Positions 44,327 to 55,025 of a stretch of 64,000 nt of DNA are shown here, piece after piece. Position numbers and translations under genes: made by a program. Each line of letters starts with the position of its first letter. The stretch's first letter is position 1. Source of the stretch: Mycolicibacterium madagascariense (GTDB lineage Bacteria; Actinomycetota; Actinomycetes; Mycobacteriales; Mycobacteriaceae); contig NZ_AP022611.1 of assembly GCF_010729665.1 (NCBI RefSeq), positions 164,288-228,287 on the forward strand, in the 5' to 3' direction. Below the pieces are notes generated by a model. The model did no database searches, was not told the DNA's origin, and saw nothing but the letters and a program-made list of their open reading frames with translations.

Positions 44327-44939
44327 ATGGCCCGCAACAGCAAGCCGGACCCGAACCAGCCGGATCTGTTCAGCATCCTCGACGACGCAGGCGGTGACGG
44401 TGATCGACCCGGAGATCCTCAAGGCGGTGACGACGGTCTACTCGACCGATCTGAGCCTGCCCGAGGAATGGACCCCGGAACGTCGCAACGAGTTCCTGAC
44501 GGCCGAGGCGGACAAGATCAGTTCGATGGCGGCCAGCATGGCCGAGGAACTGTGGGAGAAAGCCCTCGTGGCGTGGAGCCGCCAGCGCAACGGCCAGACG
44601 CCCAATCACGCGACCAAAGTGGCGTTGCTGCAGGCGGCGCGGGAGCAGGCAGCGCGAACAGTGCTGAACAACGAACTCTACGAACTGATCGAGACCGACG
44701 AGACCAGCTCGGAGTTGGAGACCGCGGACCAGGCGCCGAACCCAGCGGACCTCAGCTGGGAGCAGCGCTGGACGATTCCGGCCCTGCAGAGCGAGCCCAA
44801 CGAGGACCTCGAAGCACTGATCGACCACCTGTGGCCGGCCCCGGACTATTCGGGTCCATTTCGGATCAAGGCGGGATACCTGATGGCGGCGCGGGCCGAG
44901 GACGCTCTGGAACTACCCGGCCACCCCGAGGACCCTTGA
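44327..44939 (+). pseudogene. Hypothetical acidic protein with probable one-base frameshift
   Basis: The ATG at 44327 has AGAGGA upstream and begins a natural-looking sequence ending in P-D-L-F-S-I-L-D-D; about 60 bases later the good reading frame is the one that ends at 44939. Removing one base near 44388 joins them into about 203 residues. An unbroken frame from ATG 44223 to 44939 also exists and overlaps the previous stop as ATGA, but its first 50 residues look out of frame. The C-terminal part is helical and acidic with no known family. Confidence 0.45.
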
Positions 44940-47900
44940 CCGCCGAACTGGCGCAGATGATCTTGCGCGACCTGCACGCGGACGGCCTACCCGAGCGGTA
45001 GGCCCCCAGGTCTCACTCTTCGACAACCTCACCGACGTGGTTGACGATTTCGTTGACGACGCGGCCGCCGCGGCACCTTCCGAACTGACGATCGAGGACC
45101 TCGCAGACGACCGCAGCGAGGCCACGCCCGCACTCGCGGTGCCCGCGGCCGTCGCCGCGCCGACCCCGCCACCGGAACCGGAGCCGGCACCCGATGAGTT
45201 CCGCAGCGCCGCCGACTTTCCCGCCAGCACCGACGTTTTGGTGCCTTCCGGGGCCAAGGCGCGTGCCCGCGCGAACATCGCCGCCATCGAACTCGTGCAC
45301 GCCCTGCGCGACGCCGGCCGCCCTGCGACCCTGCCCGAGCAGCGCACCCTGGCCGCCTGGTCGGGATGGGGGGCCATCCCCCAGATGTTCGATCCGCGCG
45401 CGGACGACTTCGCCGCCGAACGCGCTCAGTTGGCCGGCCTGCTCACCCCCGAGCAGTACCGTCGCGCCCAGGCGTCGATCCTCAATGCGCACTACACCGA
45501 CCCCGCCGTGGTGTCGGCGGTCTGGGATGCACTAGGCGCGGCGGGTTTCTCCGGTGGCCCGGTGCTCGAACCCGGCTGCGGCAGCGGCACATTCATCGGC
45601 CACGCACCCGAGGGCGCCACCGTCGTCGGCGTCGAAGCCGACGACATCACCGCGGCCATCGCCGCGCTGCTCTACCCCTCAGCGCAGATCCGGCACGAAG
45701 GATTCGAGACCACCCGCATCCCGGAGGGCAGCTTTACCGCGGCGGTCGGCAACGTTCCGTTCGGCAAGTACGCCCTCACCGACCCGGTGCACAATCCGCG
45801 CCGCCACAGCATCCACAACCACTTCATCGTCAAGTCACTGTCCTGGTCGCCCCGGCGGCTACGTCGCCGTGCTCACCAGCCGCTACACCATGGACTCGGT
45901 AAAGAGCACTGCACGCCAGAACATCGCACAACGCGCCGACCTCATCGGTGCACTGCGGCTTCCGTCGCAGGCGTTCAGCCGGGTCGCCGGCACGGACGTC
46001 GTCACCGACCTGCTGATCTTCCGTCGTCGAGAGGACGGCGCCCATGTCGATCTCGACACCCTGGACTGGATCGACACCGAGGACGCCGAGCTGGTCGACC
46101 CGCGCACCGGCGACGAGGAACAACTCCCCGTCAACGCCTACTTCCTCAACAACCCGCATCGCGTCCTGGGGGACACCGAGCTGGGCCACGGTGTGCACGG
46201 CTCAGCACAGCTCGTCGTCGCCGGCGCCACCGGCCACGCCCTGGCCGACCAGATCCGCGATCACCTCCAGCCGATGATGACCGCGGCGGTCGCGCGCGGC
46301 ATGGGCCTCACCGCCCGCAGCACCGACCTGTCAGAGCGCATCACCGAGAACTTCACGCCCGGCCTGCGCACCCAGGACACCCAGGTCGACGACCCCCCGC
46401 TCTACACGCTGCGCTACAACGCGGCCACCCGCAGCATCGACGTCTGGGCCGGCCACGGGTGGGAGCCCAACAAGACACCCAGGACGCTGGTCGAGGAGAC
46501 AAAGGAACTCATCGCGCTGCGCGACGTCGCCACCGCCCTCATCGCCGCCCAACGCGACGGTGAGCCCGAGCACGACCGCGACCAACTGCGCGCGCACCTG
46601 AACACCCTCTACGACAACTACGTCCGCAAGCGCGGACCGGTCAACCGCTTCGAGTGGGTGCAGCGCAACGCCACCCAAACCCTGCACGACAAGCGCATCG
46701 CCAAGCTCGAAACGACCTGGCGCGAGCAGGAGGGAACCACTGGCCGACCCTACGACGGTCCCGTGCCCACCGAACTCGTCGACCAGTGGGAGGCCGAAGC
46801 CTGGGAGCCCCCGGAGCCGTTCAAGAAGTTCCGTCACCTCGAAGGCGGCATGCGCTACGACCCTGGCTGGGCGGTCGTGTCCTCACTGGAGGACTTCGAC
46901 GAGGAGACCGGAACCGCCACCAAGGCACCGATCTTCACCCGCGACGTGCTCACCGCAGACGTCGAGCGCACCACCGCCGACACTCCCGAAGAAGCGCTCG
47001 CGATGAGCCTGGACCGGACCCGGCGCGTCGACGTCGACTTGATCGGCGAGCTACTCGGCGTGGGCGAAGAGGACACCCGCGCTCTGATCGACGGACTGGT
47101 CTACCCCAGCCTCGACGATCCCGACGAGCTGGTCCCGGCCACCACCGCGCTCTCGGGCAACGTGCGCTCCAAGCTCGCCGCCGCGATCGAAGCCGCTGAC
47201 ACCAACCCGGTCTACGAGCCCTACGTCGCCGCGTTGCGCGAGGTGCAGCCCGAGCGACGCGAAGCCGAGGACATCAAAGTGCGCCCCGGCGCACCCTGGA
47301 TTCCGGCGCCCGTCATCGCCTCCTTCGCCGAGAAGACCTTCGGGGTCACCGGTGTCACCGCCGAGCACATCGGCGGCCGCTGGACGGTCGACGTCCCCGG
47401 CTACAGACGCCACGGCCGCCTCATGACCGACGAATGGGGGTTGGACAAGCGCAACTTCGACGCGATAAGCCTGCTCGAAGCGGTCTGCAACTCCAAGGCC
47501 GTCGTCATCACCACCGAAGAGGGCGAGGTCGACGCACAAGCGACGTTCGCCGCACAGGCCAAGTGCGCCAAAATCACCGAGGAATTCAGCCGCTGGCTGT
47601 GGTCTGACGACGAGCGCCGCGACACCCTCGTCACCGAGTACAACCGCCGGTTCAACTCCTGCGCGCCCCGTGTACGACGGGAGCCATCTGCGGCTACCGG
47701 GGCTCTCCGATCACTTCACGCCGCACTTTTACCAGCGCAACGCCGTCGCCCGCATCATCAACGAGCCCTCCACCCTCCTTGACCACGTAGTTGGCGCGGG
47801 CAAGACTGGCACACTTTGATTTCGGCGATGGAGCTTCGCCGCCTCGGCCTGGTCCGCCAGCCCTGGATCGTGGTGCCCAACCACATCATCGAACAGGTCG

Positions 47901-50489
47901 GGCGTGAGGCCAAGCAGTGGTACCCCGCCGCCAACGTCCTGCTGGGGTCCTCCGCCACCACCGCCGAAGGCCGGCGGCGGTTCATCGCCCAGAGCGCGGC
48001 CAGCGAGTGGGACATGGTGATCGTGCCGCAGTCGGCGTTCACCGCGATCAACGTCTCCAACGACGTGCGCACCGCCTACGCCGAGAAGCAGCTCGACGAG
48101 CTGCGCGCACAGCTGCAGGACTCCACAGTCGAACGCAGCCAAAAGGCCATCATGCGGGCCATCAAGGCAGCCCAGGCGCGCCTGGAAAAGCTGATGGCCG
48201 CCGAAACCAAGGACATCGGACTGCGTTTCGAGGAATCGGGGTGCGATTACCTGATGATCGACGAAGCGCACATGTACAAGAACAAGCAGCGCGTGTGCAA
48301 CATCGAGGAGCTGTCATGCGCGACCGCCGCGCAGCGCGCCGAGGACCTCAGTCTCAAACTCGACGTACTGCGTGAGCGGCGCCGCGACGAGGCGCGGGCC
48401 CGCGGTGTCCCCGAGCACGCCGTCGTCGAGCGGGTGGCCACCTTCGCGACCGGAACCCCGATCGCCAACTCCCTCGGCGAGCTTTTCGTCATGCAGGCCT
48501 ACCTCCGGCCCGACCTGCTGCGAGAGGCCGGTGTGGCCGATCTAGGGGACTGGGGGGCGGCGTTCACCGCCACGCACACCAGCGTCGAGGTCAACGCGAC
48601 CGGCACCAAACTGCGCCCGGTGACACGCGTCGCCAAGTTCACCAACCTGCCTGAGCTGCTGGCGTTGACGAACGCCTACACCGATGTCGTCACCCGCGAC
48701 CAAGTACCGGTCAAACTGCCCGAACTGCGCACTGGGGCGCGTCAGATCGTCAGCCTCAAACCCGATGTCGAGGTCGTCGACTTCATTGGCGATCTGGGCT
48801 GGCGCGCAGAGCATCTCGACGCCCGAAAACCACAGCGCGACAACATCCTCAAGATCAGCAATGACGGCCGTAACGCCTCCCTGGACCCAAGAATGGCCCA
48901 CCTCGGTGCCCCCGAGCACAGCAGGGCCGCCGAAGTAGCCGAACGCGCCACGGAGGTGCAGCGGCGGCTGGGCGATCGTCAGTACCGTGACCGCGACACC
49001 GGCGAACTCCTTCCCGCACGCGGTCCGCTGCAGCTGATGTTCTGCGACCGGGGCACCCCGTCGAAAGATCCGCGCCAGTTCACCGTCTACCAAGCCATCA
49101 AGGACGAACTCGTCGCTCGAGGTATGCCGCCAGAGGCCATCCGATTCGTTCACGAGGCGCGCAATCCCGCACAGCTCAAAGCCCTCTTCGCGCAATGCAA
49201 TCGCGGCGAGGTGTCGGTGCTTATCGGCAGTACCGAGAAGATGGGCACCGGCACCAACGTGCAGTCCCGCCTGGCCGCCCTGCACCACGTCGACGTTCCG
49301 TGGCGTCCCGCTGACCTGGAGCAGCGCGAAGGGCGCATCGTGCGCCAGGGCAACCAGAACGACGAGATCGACATGTTCCTGTACGTCACCGAGTCCAGCT
49401 ACGACACCGTGATGTGGCAGAAAGTGCAGGCGAAAGACCTGTTCATCCAACAGATGCGGCGAAAGGAAGTGCTCGACTCCGAGATCGAGGATCTCGGTGG
49501 GGGAGACATCGGCGCGGCCGCGGCCGAAGCGAAGGCCATCGCCACCGGTGACCCCCGCTACCTGCGCCAGGTCGAACTCGACGACACCGTACGCCGCCTC
49601 ACCGCGCTGGACCGGGCGCACCAGCAGTCCGTACGCAGCCGCGACTGGCAGGTCACCGTTCTCGAACGCGCCATTCCGAACAAGCAGACCGACATCGACG
49701 CCCTCGCCCCCGTAGCGCAGGCCGCCGCCGAGCGCGGGGACGCACCGCACCGCGTCGTCGTCGGCGGCAGCACCTTCGCCGAGCGCACCGATGCCGCGGC
49801 CGCCCTCACGACGGCGTGCCGTCGCGCCTACTGGCCGGCAAGGACCGCGGCGCCTCGCGCTTTGAACCAATCGGCGCCGCCATCAACGGGGTCGAGGTCC
49901 TGGGCGCCCGTGACCTCACCCACGACATGTTGCTGCTGCGGCTGAACGTCCCCTCGCGCAGCGCCGAAATGACGGTGCCGAGCTGTTGGCCGCCGGGTCA
50001 TCGCTCGGGCTCGACGTCTCCGGACCAAAACAGCTCGGTCTGTTGCGCCGCGTGGAGAATCTCTACACCGGACTGCCTGAGCACCACGTGCGCCTGCAGC
50101 GCGAACAAGAACGCCAGCGTGCCGAACTCGATGACCTGCTGGCTCATCCGCCAGCGCCTTTCGAGCAGCGTAGCGAGCTGGAGGCCAAGCAAGCGGAGTT
50201 GTCCGCGCTCACGTTGGAGCTGCGGATGGCCGCCGAGACCCCCGAGGCGAAGGCCCGCGCCGAAGCCGCCAACCAGCGGATGAAGATGCGCGGACGCGAA
50301 CCCGGCTGGAGTCTCACCCTGAACCCCACCCCGGCGCTGGTCGAAGAACTCGGCTATCCCAACGCCGACGCGGTGCGCCGCGCCGTGCGCATCCGCGAAC
50401 GCATGGCGCTCGAACACCACCAGCGCGAGATCACGCCCCGCAACCAGGATCGCAGCCGCGACGAGGACGACCGCGGACTTGGCCACTAG
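44936..50489 (+). pseudogene. Giant DNA methylase-helicase (DarB/ICE-type), broken by six frame shifts
   Basis: Once the frames are joined the protein is about 1850 residues. It has an acidic head; an N6-methyltransferase domain (V-L-E-P-G-C-G-S-G-T-F as motif I, G-N-V-P-F-G as motif IV); a middle region; and an SNF2-type helicase (G-A-G-K-T Walker A, D-E-A-H, A-T-G-T-P-I-A-N-S, Q-R-E-G-R-I-V-R-Q-G as motif VI). Such fusions occur in phage P1 DarB and in many conjugative elements and are linked to protection from restriction. Breaks lie near 45000, 45850, 47666, 47815, 49832 and 49967, mostly in short homopolymers. The TTG at 44936 overlaps the previous stop. Confidence 0.75.
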
Positions 50490-50493
50490 CGGA

Positions 50494-50525
50494 CATATCG
50501 GCACTAATTGCCCATATGGGCACTA
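50494..50525. promoter_or_regulatory. Direct repeats with an embedded 14-bp palindrome
   Basis: CATATCGGCACTA (50494-50506) and CATATGGGCACTA (50513-50525) differ by one base and start 19 bases apart. The second overlaps the perfect palindrome TGCCCATATGGGCA (50509-50522). It lies 74 bases before the gene at 50599 and looks like an operator. Confidence 0.4.
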
Positions 50526-50598
50526 TGGGGCGGAAACTCGGCCGCCACGTCTGGTCTAGCGTCCCAGGCTGAAAGGCACTGACGGAGAGGAGTTCCGC

Positions 50599-51579
50599 GT
50601 GACCGCACCCCTCGACGAATGGGTGAACCGGTCGGGGATGGTCATCGATGCCATGGCTCACTTCGATCTGCCCGCCCGCCTCGACCTGGACTACTCGCTG
50701 CCCTCCCTACGCGCAGTGGTGGCCGCCGCCCGCGAGCGCTTCGCCGATCCCGCCGAAGCGCTCGACACCGACGAGCAGCCCTTCGTCGAGGGACTGGTCG
50801 CGTACGTGGGGGAGTGCCTCCTGCGGGTCGGTCGTGGCCAATGGGGCTGGGACGACGCCCCCGGATTCGCCACGCGCGGCCATCCGCCGCTCACCGACGC
50901 CGGGCTGCTCGGGCGCCTGTCGAGTCACCGGTGGGTGTTCGACGACGTTGACGTGGCCGGAGTGCCGGTGGTCGACGCCGACCCGGCGCTCGACGTCGCG
51001 CCCGCCTCACCGCTGCACCTGCTCCTGGCCGAACTAGGTAATGGGCGGCCGGAAACCATTGCCGCGGAATACGAACGGTGGCAACGCGCGGCCAGCACGC
51101 ACGCCGCCGGCCACCCGGCATGGACCGAGCCGTCCGCACCGGTCCTGACCGCGGGGTTCCCCCGGCTTCCCCGCTCACCCGAACTCGACGCATGGCTCGA
51201 ACAGCGCCGCCACGCCTTCCCCCGATGGGCCCAGACCTACGGCGACGGTTGGGATTTCACGGCCGACACCATCGATGCCCTTGCCGATCTGGTGTTCCGC
51301 GTGACACCGACCGTCGAGGCCCTACTGGACCCGGCCAACGCCGATTTCGCCGAAGGCGCCGGCTGGTATCTGGGGGAGGCGCTGCGCCGGGCCTATCCGT
51401 CGCGGTGGGCATTTCGGGCATACCTCCGCGAGCCGGGTGACCCGCTGGCTGTGTGCTTCACCGTTCAAACCGCCGACGACCGCGACGTCACCGGACCCTT
51501 GATCCGGTTGAAGCTGGCACTCAAACGCCGCGACCCAGCACGGCTGCGGACCGGATACGACGCGTGGGCCGCCGGCTAA
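50599..51579 (+). CDS. Hypothetical protein with an internal duplication
   Basis: 326 residues from a GTG with GGAGAGGAG seven bases upstream. Residues about 25-85 and 220-285 resemble each other (a helix, then a Y-V/L-G-E-C/A-L-R helix and a W-x-F/W turn). Such two-copy helical proteins include some immunity-type families, but no identity was established. It ends convergent to the DUF4226 paralog; the last 59 bases overlap that frame. Confidence 0.6.
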   Translation: MTAPLDEWVNRSGMVIDAMAHFDLPARLDLDYSLPSLRAVVAAARERFADPAEALDTDEQPFVEGLVAYVGECLLRVGRGQWGWDDAPGFATRGHPPLTDAGLLGRLSSHRWVFDDVDVAGVPVVDADPALDVAPASPLHLLLAELGNGRPETIAAEYERWQRAASTHAAGHPAWTEPSAPVLTAGFPRLPRSPELDAWLEQRRHAFPRWAQTYGDGWDFTADTIDALADLVFRVTPTVEALLDPANADFAEGAGWYLGEALRRAYPSRWAFRAYLREPGDPLAVCFTVQTADDRDVTGPLIRLKLALKRRDPARLRTGYDAWAAG

Positions 51580-52471
51580 CGGGCGAGGGCGAGCCGCCAA
51601 AGCGCCTAGAGGATGCTCGGCGGGATCGCGGGCCCGCGCCCGGACCCGCCGCGGCGCCGCCGGGATCGATCGGCTCGATGGCCTCACTGCCGTCGCGGAA
51701 GTCATGCAGCCAGTCCCAGTACGGATCAGACGAGGCCTCGAACTGCTGACCGACGGTCTGAAAGCCCGACACAAGTCGTGCCGATTTCTCCTGCGCGTTG
51801 CTCGCGACCTGCTTGGCCTCAGATGCCTTGCGGTCTAGGAACTCCGCGAGCTGCTCGCGACCGGCGGCGGTGCCCAGGGACGGTTGCATGGCGGCGACGC
51901 CCTGCTGAATCTCCTGTTGGATGCGCTGCAGCTGCGTCTTGGTCTGCGCATCGGCGGTGTGCGCGTCGATGATGTGCTGCGCCAACCCCTGGTCGGCTTC
52001 GTTGAGCGCGTCGTGGGTCTTGCGCAGCTTGGCATCAGCGGCCTCGGCCTGATCGGCGCCCTTGCCGTCCCAGCCTGCCGGCCGGACCGATCCTGGCGGC
52101 AACGGGCGGTGATCAGGCACCCACACCCCGGACCCATCCGGGGACTCGGTGTAGCGCGGGCCCATCGGGTACTGCGGCGGTCCGAGTTCACCCGGCTTCT
52201 TGAGGATTACGCCGCCGTCGTCGTGAATACCGTCGAGAGTGGAGCGCGGCATTCCCGACGACGTGGGCATCTGCTGCTCGGGGATGTAAGGCGGGTACTG
52301 CGGCACCTGCGGAGCAACACCATCAGGGCCGGGGATCTGAGGCTGGTACGTCGGGGCCGGATATGGCGGCAATGTGGGGTCCGGCGTCGGCGAGTCCAAC
52401 GGCGGGTTGAAACCGCCCAACCCGCCGATGCCCGTCATCAAGTCGTTGACCTGCTGTTGCCAGAACCCCAC
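51521..52471 (-). CDS. DUF4226-type ESX-associated protein (paralog)
   Basis: 316 residues if started at GTG 52471, which has a TATCGT hexamer seven bases upstream; ATG starts at 52543 and 52438 are alternatives. A Pro-rich head is followed by a helical DUF4226-like region (about 140-240) with the phrase L-G-T-A-A-G-R-E-Q-L, matching the protein at 28974-30731. The C-terminal 40 residues look out of frame: in the next frame the protein would end P-A-I-P-P-S-I-L with a stop at 51606, clearing the overlap with the convergent gene. A one-base indel near 51640 is therefore suspected. Confidence 0.6.
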   Translation of the reverse strand: MGFWQQQVNDLMTGIGGLGGFNPPLDSPTPDPTLPPYPAPTYQPQIPGPDGVAPQVPQYPPYIPEQQMPTSSGMPRSTLDGIHDDGGVILKKPGELGPPQYPMGPRYTESPDGSGVWVPDHRPLPPGSVRPAGWDGKGADQAEAADAKLRKTHDALNEADQGLAQHIIDAHTADAQTKTQLQRIQQEIQQGVAAMQPSLGTAAGREQLAEFLDRKASEAKQVASNAQEKSARLVSGFQTVGQQFEASSDPYWDWLHDFRDGSEAIEPIDPGGAAAGPGAGPRSRRASSRRFGGSPSPVSRRPTRRIRSAAVLGRGV

Positions 52472-52553
52472 GACAACGACGATAAAGGCACAGCTCGCAC
52501 CCTCGCCACCAGGTGCGCCCACTATCGCGCCAAGAAAGCGCATAATCGCACAT

Positions 52554-52871
52554 GTGTTCGATAACTGGCAGCTCTCCTCGCAGTATCCGACGCTGTTCGC
52601 GGTGTCGCGGCCAGTCTGGGTGAACACGGCCCGCCCCCTGCCGCCGAGCGGTGCACGGATGGACGAGGTACCGCTGTTCGTCCGTAGTGAGGGCCTACTG
52701 GTCGAGCCGCGCATGCCCGGTCACCTCATCGCCTGGCTGAGACGCAGTGACGGGAGCTGGATCGCCGTCGTCGAGGTGGAGCTGTTCAGCGCGAACCGGC
52801 GCTCACGCACCACCGCCACGTTGTGGCTTCCCGCCGGCGACGTCAGCCCTGACGATGAGCAGTCCGCGTAG
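52554..52871 (+). CDS. Small beta-rich protein, unknown
   Basis: 105 residues from GTG 52554, with CATAAT seven bases upstream, fitting a leaderless transcript. The pattern is mostly beta strands with Trp and Arg; residues 50-95 have I-A-V-V-E-V-E-L. No family recognised. It is divergent from the DUF4226 paralog. Confidence 0.5.
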   Translation: MFDNWQLSSQYPTLFAVSRPVWVNTARPLPPSGARMDEVPLFVRSEGLLVEPRMPGHLIAWLRRSDGSWIAVVEVELFSANRRSRTTATLWLPAGDVSPDDEQSA

Positions 52872-52892
52872 CCAGCCGTCCTCGGCGTCGGC

Positions 52893-54656
52893 TCACGGCG
52901 CGTCGAGAAGGTCTGCCAGCGCATTGTCGCCGCGGGCGCGCAATACCGCCCCGACGTCCTGGGGTGGACACGACAACGCCGTCGTAAGGGCTGCTGACGG
53001 CGCGCGCACCGGATGTCCGACCAGCTTGGGTAACTGGACTGCGGCGGACTCGTCGGCGCCTATCCGGGCGGCCTCTAGCTTCGAGTCGTCGAGCTTGAAC
53101 ACCAGAACCAGCGTGTCACCCGCCGTGGCCCCGGTGGCCTGAGCGTGAGCGCGTAGGGAGCCGATGGCGGCACCGCCGGTCGACGCCAGCTTCCAGTACA
53201 CCGTGACCGGGCCCTGCGAACTGGTGAACGTCCGTTGTTCGCCGGGGCGGACGCCGACCGCATCGGCGACCGCACTGTGGAGAACCTGGCCCGATCCGCG
53301 CAGGACCTCCGCGGTGACCAGGTGCGCGACGCGAATCTCGTCGGGCCCGTTGCGGAAGACGCCGCGGATGGTGTTGAGCGGCGGCAATGCCGGCCACGCG
53401 TCGGCCTTGGTGCGCCGCCGAACCACACCCTTCCCCTGGACGAACGCCAGAGTGCCGAGGTAGGTGCGGATCGAGGACTCGCTGATATCGGGATACCGCG
53501 CCCGGAGGTCATTGAACACTGTTGCCACGGCGGCTTTTCCGCCGGACGCGTCGATGCATTCGCCGATCGCATGGGCGATGTTGACGTACTCAACGACGCC
53601 CCACCGTCGTAGTCCCCACGTGGTTCGGCTGGTGCGTATGAACCGCTCCTTCTGTGAGAGGACGGCCTTGATCCGATCCACGCTGACGCCGCTGGAATCG
53701 CACCGTTCGATCACGGCGTGAAGGGCCTCGGCGGTGGCCGGGGCGCCCAGCAGATGAAGCGCGGCTTCGACCATATGGAGGGTGGTATCACCCGCCCACC
53801 GCACCCACGCGTCGCCGAACCGGCGAAGCGTCAGCTTGGTTTCCAAGAAAGTCAACGCCACTCCGGTCGACAGCCCCCGGCTCGTCAGCGCGTCGAGCAA
53901 GGCGTCGGTGGTGGGTGCGCCCTGGCCGTCGAACACCGCCTCCACCGCGGCCAGCACTTGTGCGTGAGACCCACCAGCGTCCATCCACCCGCCGCGGCTG
54001 ACGTAAGGGCCGGCGATGTCTAGCAGCACCGCGGCGGTCTGGCTGGTGGGATCTACGTTCAGACGGAGCAGTTCCAATTCGGCGACGTCCACGGGGACGT
54101 ACGGGCCCAGGCGCTGTCGAATGCGTTCGGCGTGCTCGCCGACCTCGTGGTGGGCCGGGTCGCTGAGCAGTTCGGCGAACCGTGCTCGGGCCCGTGGCAG
54201 GTTGCGGCTGACCGAGACCGGGTTCACGCCGAGGCGCTCGGCCAGGACGCGCTGAGGGACCGGATCTGCCGCCCACACCTGGCCAGCGAGAATTTTCCGG
54301 TCGGAGTCGTCGAGTTCCCCGACGAGGCGGGCCACCGCGGCGTCGGCGCCGACCCGGCCGGCGGCGATCGTGTCACGGCGTACCCGGACGGCGTGCTCTG
54401 CTGCCTCGATGAGCGCCCGGACGGCCGCCTCTCCCAACTTGGGTCGCAGCATCAACGACTCGGGGGTTTGGTCGGCAACGTCAGCCCAGCGCGGAAACTC
54501 CTCGGCATAGCTCCCCAGCCGCCGAGGCAACCGCGTGTACGGAATGGTGAATGAGCCGATGGTGTCGAAGTTGGGAACGAGATCGCCCAGGCGCGTGCTC
54601 AGCAGCGCCGGATCACGCCACCATTCCGGATTGTGCAGATCGTCGATCAGGTCCAC
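52893..54656 (-). CDS. Sigma-region-4/alpha-CTD-like regulator, multi-domain
   Basis: 587 residues from a GTG six bases after the preceding gene. Residues about 65-95 resemble the alpha-CTD helix-hairpin-helix (L-R-P-K-L-G-E-A-A-V-R-A-L-I-E), and residues 130-165 a sigma region-4 helix-turn-helix (L-A-E-R-L-G-V-N-P-V-S-V-S-R-N). The rest contains two or three winged-helix-like repeats (about 250-300, 330-370, 385-430). It is long for a regulator and probably binds DNA. It forms an operon with the small protein upstream. Confidence 0.55.
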   Translation of the reverse strand: MDLIDDLHNPEWWRDPALLSTRLGDLVPNFDTIGSFTIPYTRLPRRLGSYAEEFPRWADVADQTPESLMLRPKLGEAAVRALIEAAEHAVRVRRDTIAAGRVGADAAVARLVGELDDSDRKILAGQVWAADPVPQRVLAERLGVNPVSVSRNLPRARARFAELLSDPAHHEVGEHAERIRQRLGPYVPVDVAELELLRLNVDPTSQTAAVLLDIAGPYVSRGGWMDAGGSHAQVLAAVEAVFDGQGAPTTDALLDALTSRGLSTGVALTFLETKLTLRRFGDAWVRWAGDTTLHMVEAALHLLGAPATAEALHAVIERCDSSGVSVDRIKAVLSQKERFIRTSRTTWGLRRWGVVEYVNIAHAIGECIDASGGKAAVATVFNDLRARYPDISESSIRTYLGTLAFVQGKGVVRRRTKADAWPALPPLNTIRGVFRNGPDEIRVAHLVTAEVLRGSGQVLHSAVADAVGVRPGEQRTFTSSQGPVTVYWKLASTGGAAIGSLRAHAQATGATAGDTLVLVFKLDDSKLEAARIGADESAAVQLPKLVGHPVRAPSAALTTALSCPPQDVGAVLRARGDNALADLLDAP

Positions 54657-54662
54657 GGCCGG

Positions 54663-54965
54663 CTAGGACCGGTAGAAGGCTTCGGCGAGCTGCCCCAGCT
54701 TCCAGACGGTCAACGAGGAATCAGTGGGGGAGTCGTCCACGGACAGATACCCGTGCAGCCAGCCGTCCAGAAAGTGCTCGCGCCGCACGAAGTCGGGCAC
54801 CGATTCCCCTGCGGCGCTGGTGTTCCTGAGTATCGCGATGGCTCGCTCCAAGTGCTCACCGTCCACGCCGTTGCGCTCGGACAGGGCTTTGATCTCATCG
54901 TGTTGGCCCGGCTCGTTGAGGGCTATCGCGGCCAGTTCGAACGTGTAGGGGCGGTTAAGGGCCAT
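54663..54965 (-). CDS. Small acidic protein in operon with the sigma-like regulator
   Basis: 100 residues from ATG 54965, with AGGTGG five bases upstream. Helical and acidic, with no motif recognised. The next gene begins six bases after its stop, so they probably act together. Confidence 0.55.
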   Translation of the reverse strand: MALNRPYTFELAAIALNEPGQHDEIKALSERNGVDGEHLERAIAILRNTSAAGESVPDFVRREHFLDGWLHGYLSVDDSPTDSSLTVWKLGQLAEAFYRS

Positions 54966-55025
54966 CGAGGCCACCTCGCATTCTCGTCGCTGTTTCTATC
55001 CCGTTGTCGTGCCGGAGTATTCGGC

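Noticed and set aside
44223..44939. Unbroken 238-residue frame as an alternative gene
   Set aside because: Its residues 30-60 read as the out-of-frame copy of a better N-terminus starting at 44327; kept only as an alternative in the evidence.
44936..50489. Programmed frameshifting in the methylase-helicase
   Set aside because: Six breaks in both directions, with no consistent slippery site or structure, do not fit programmed shifting.
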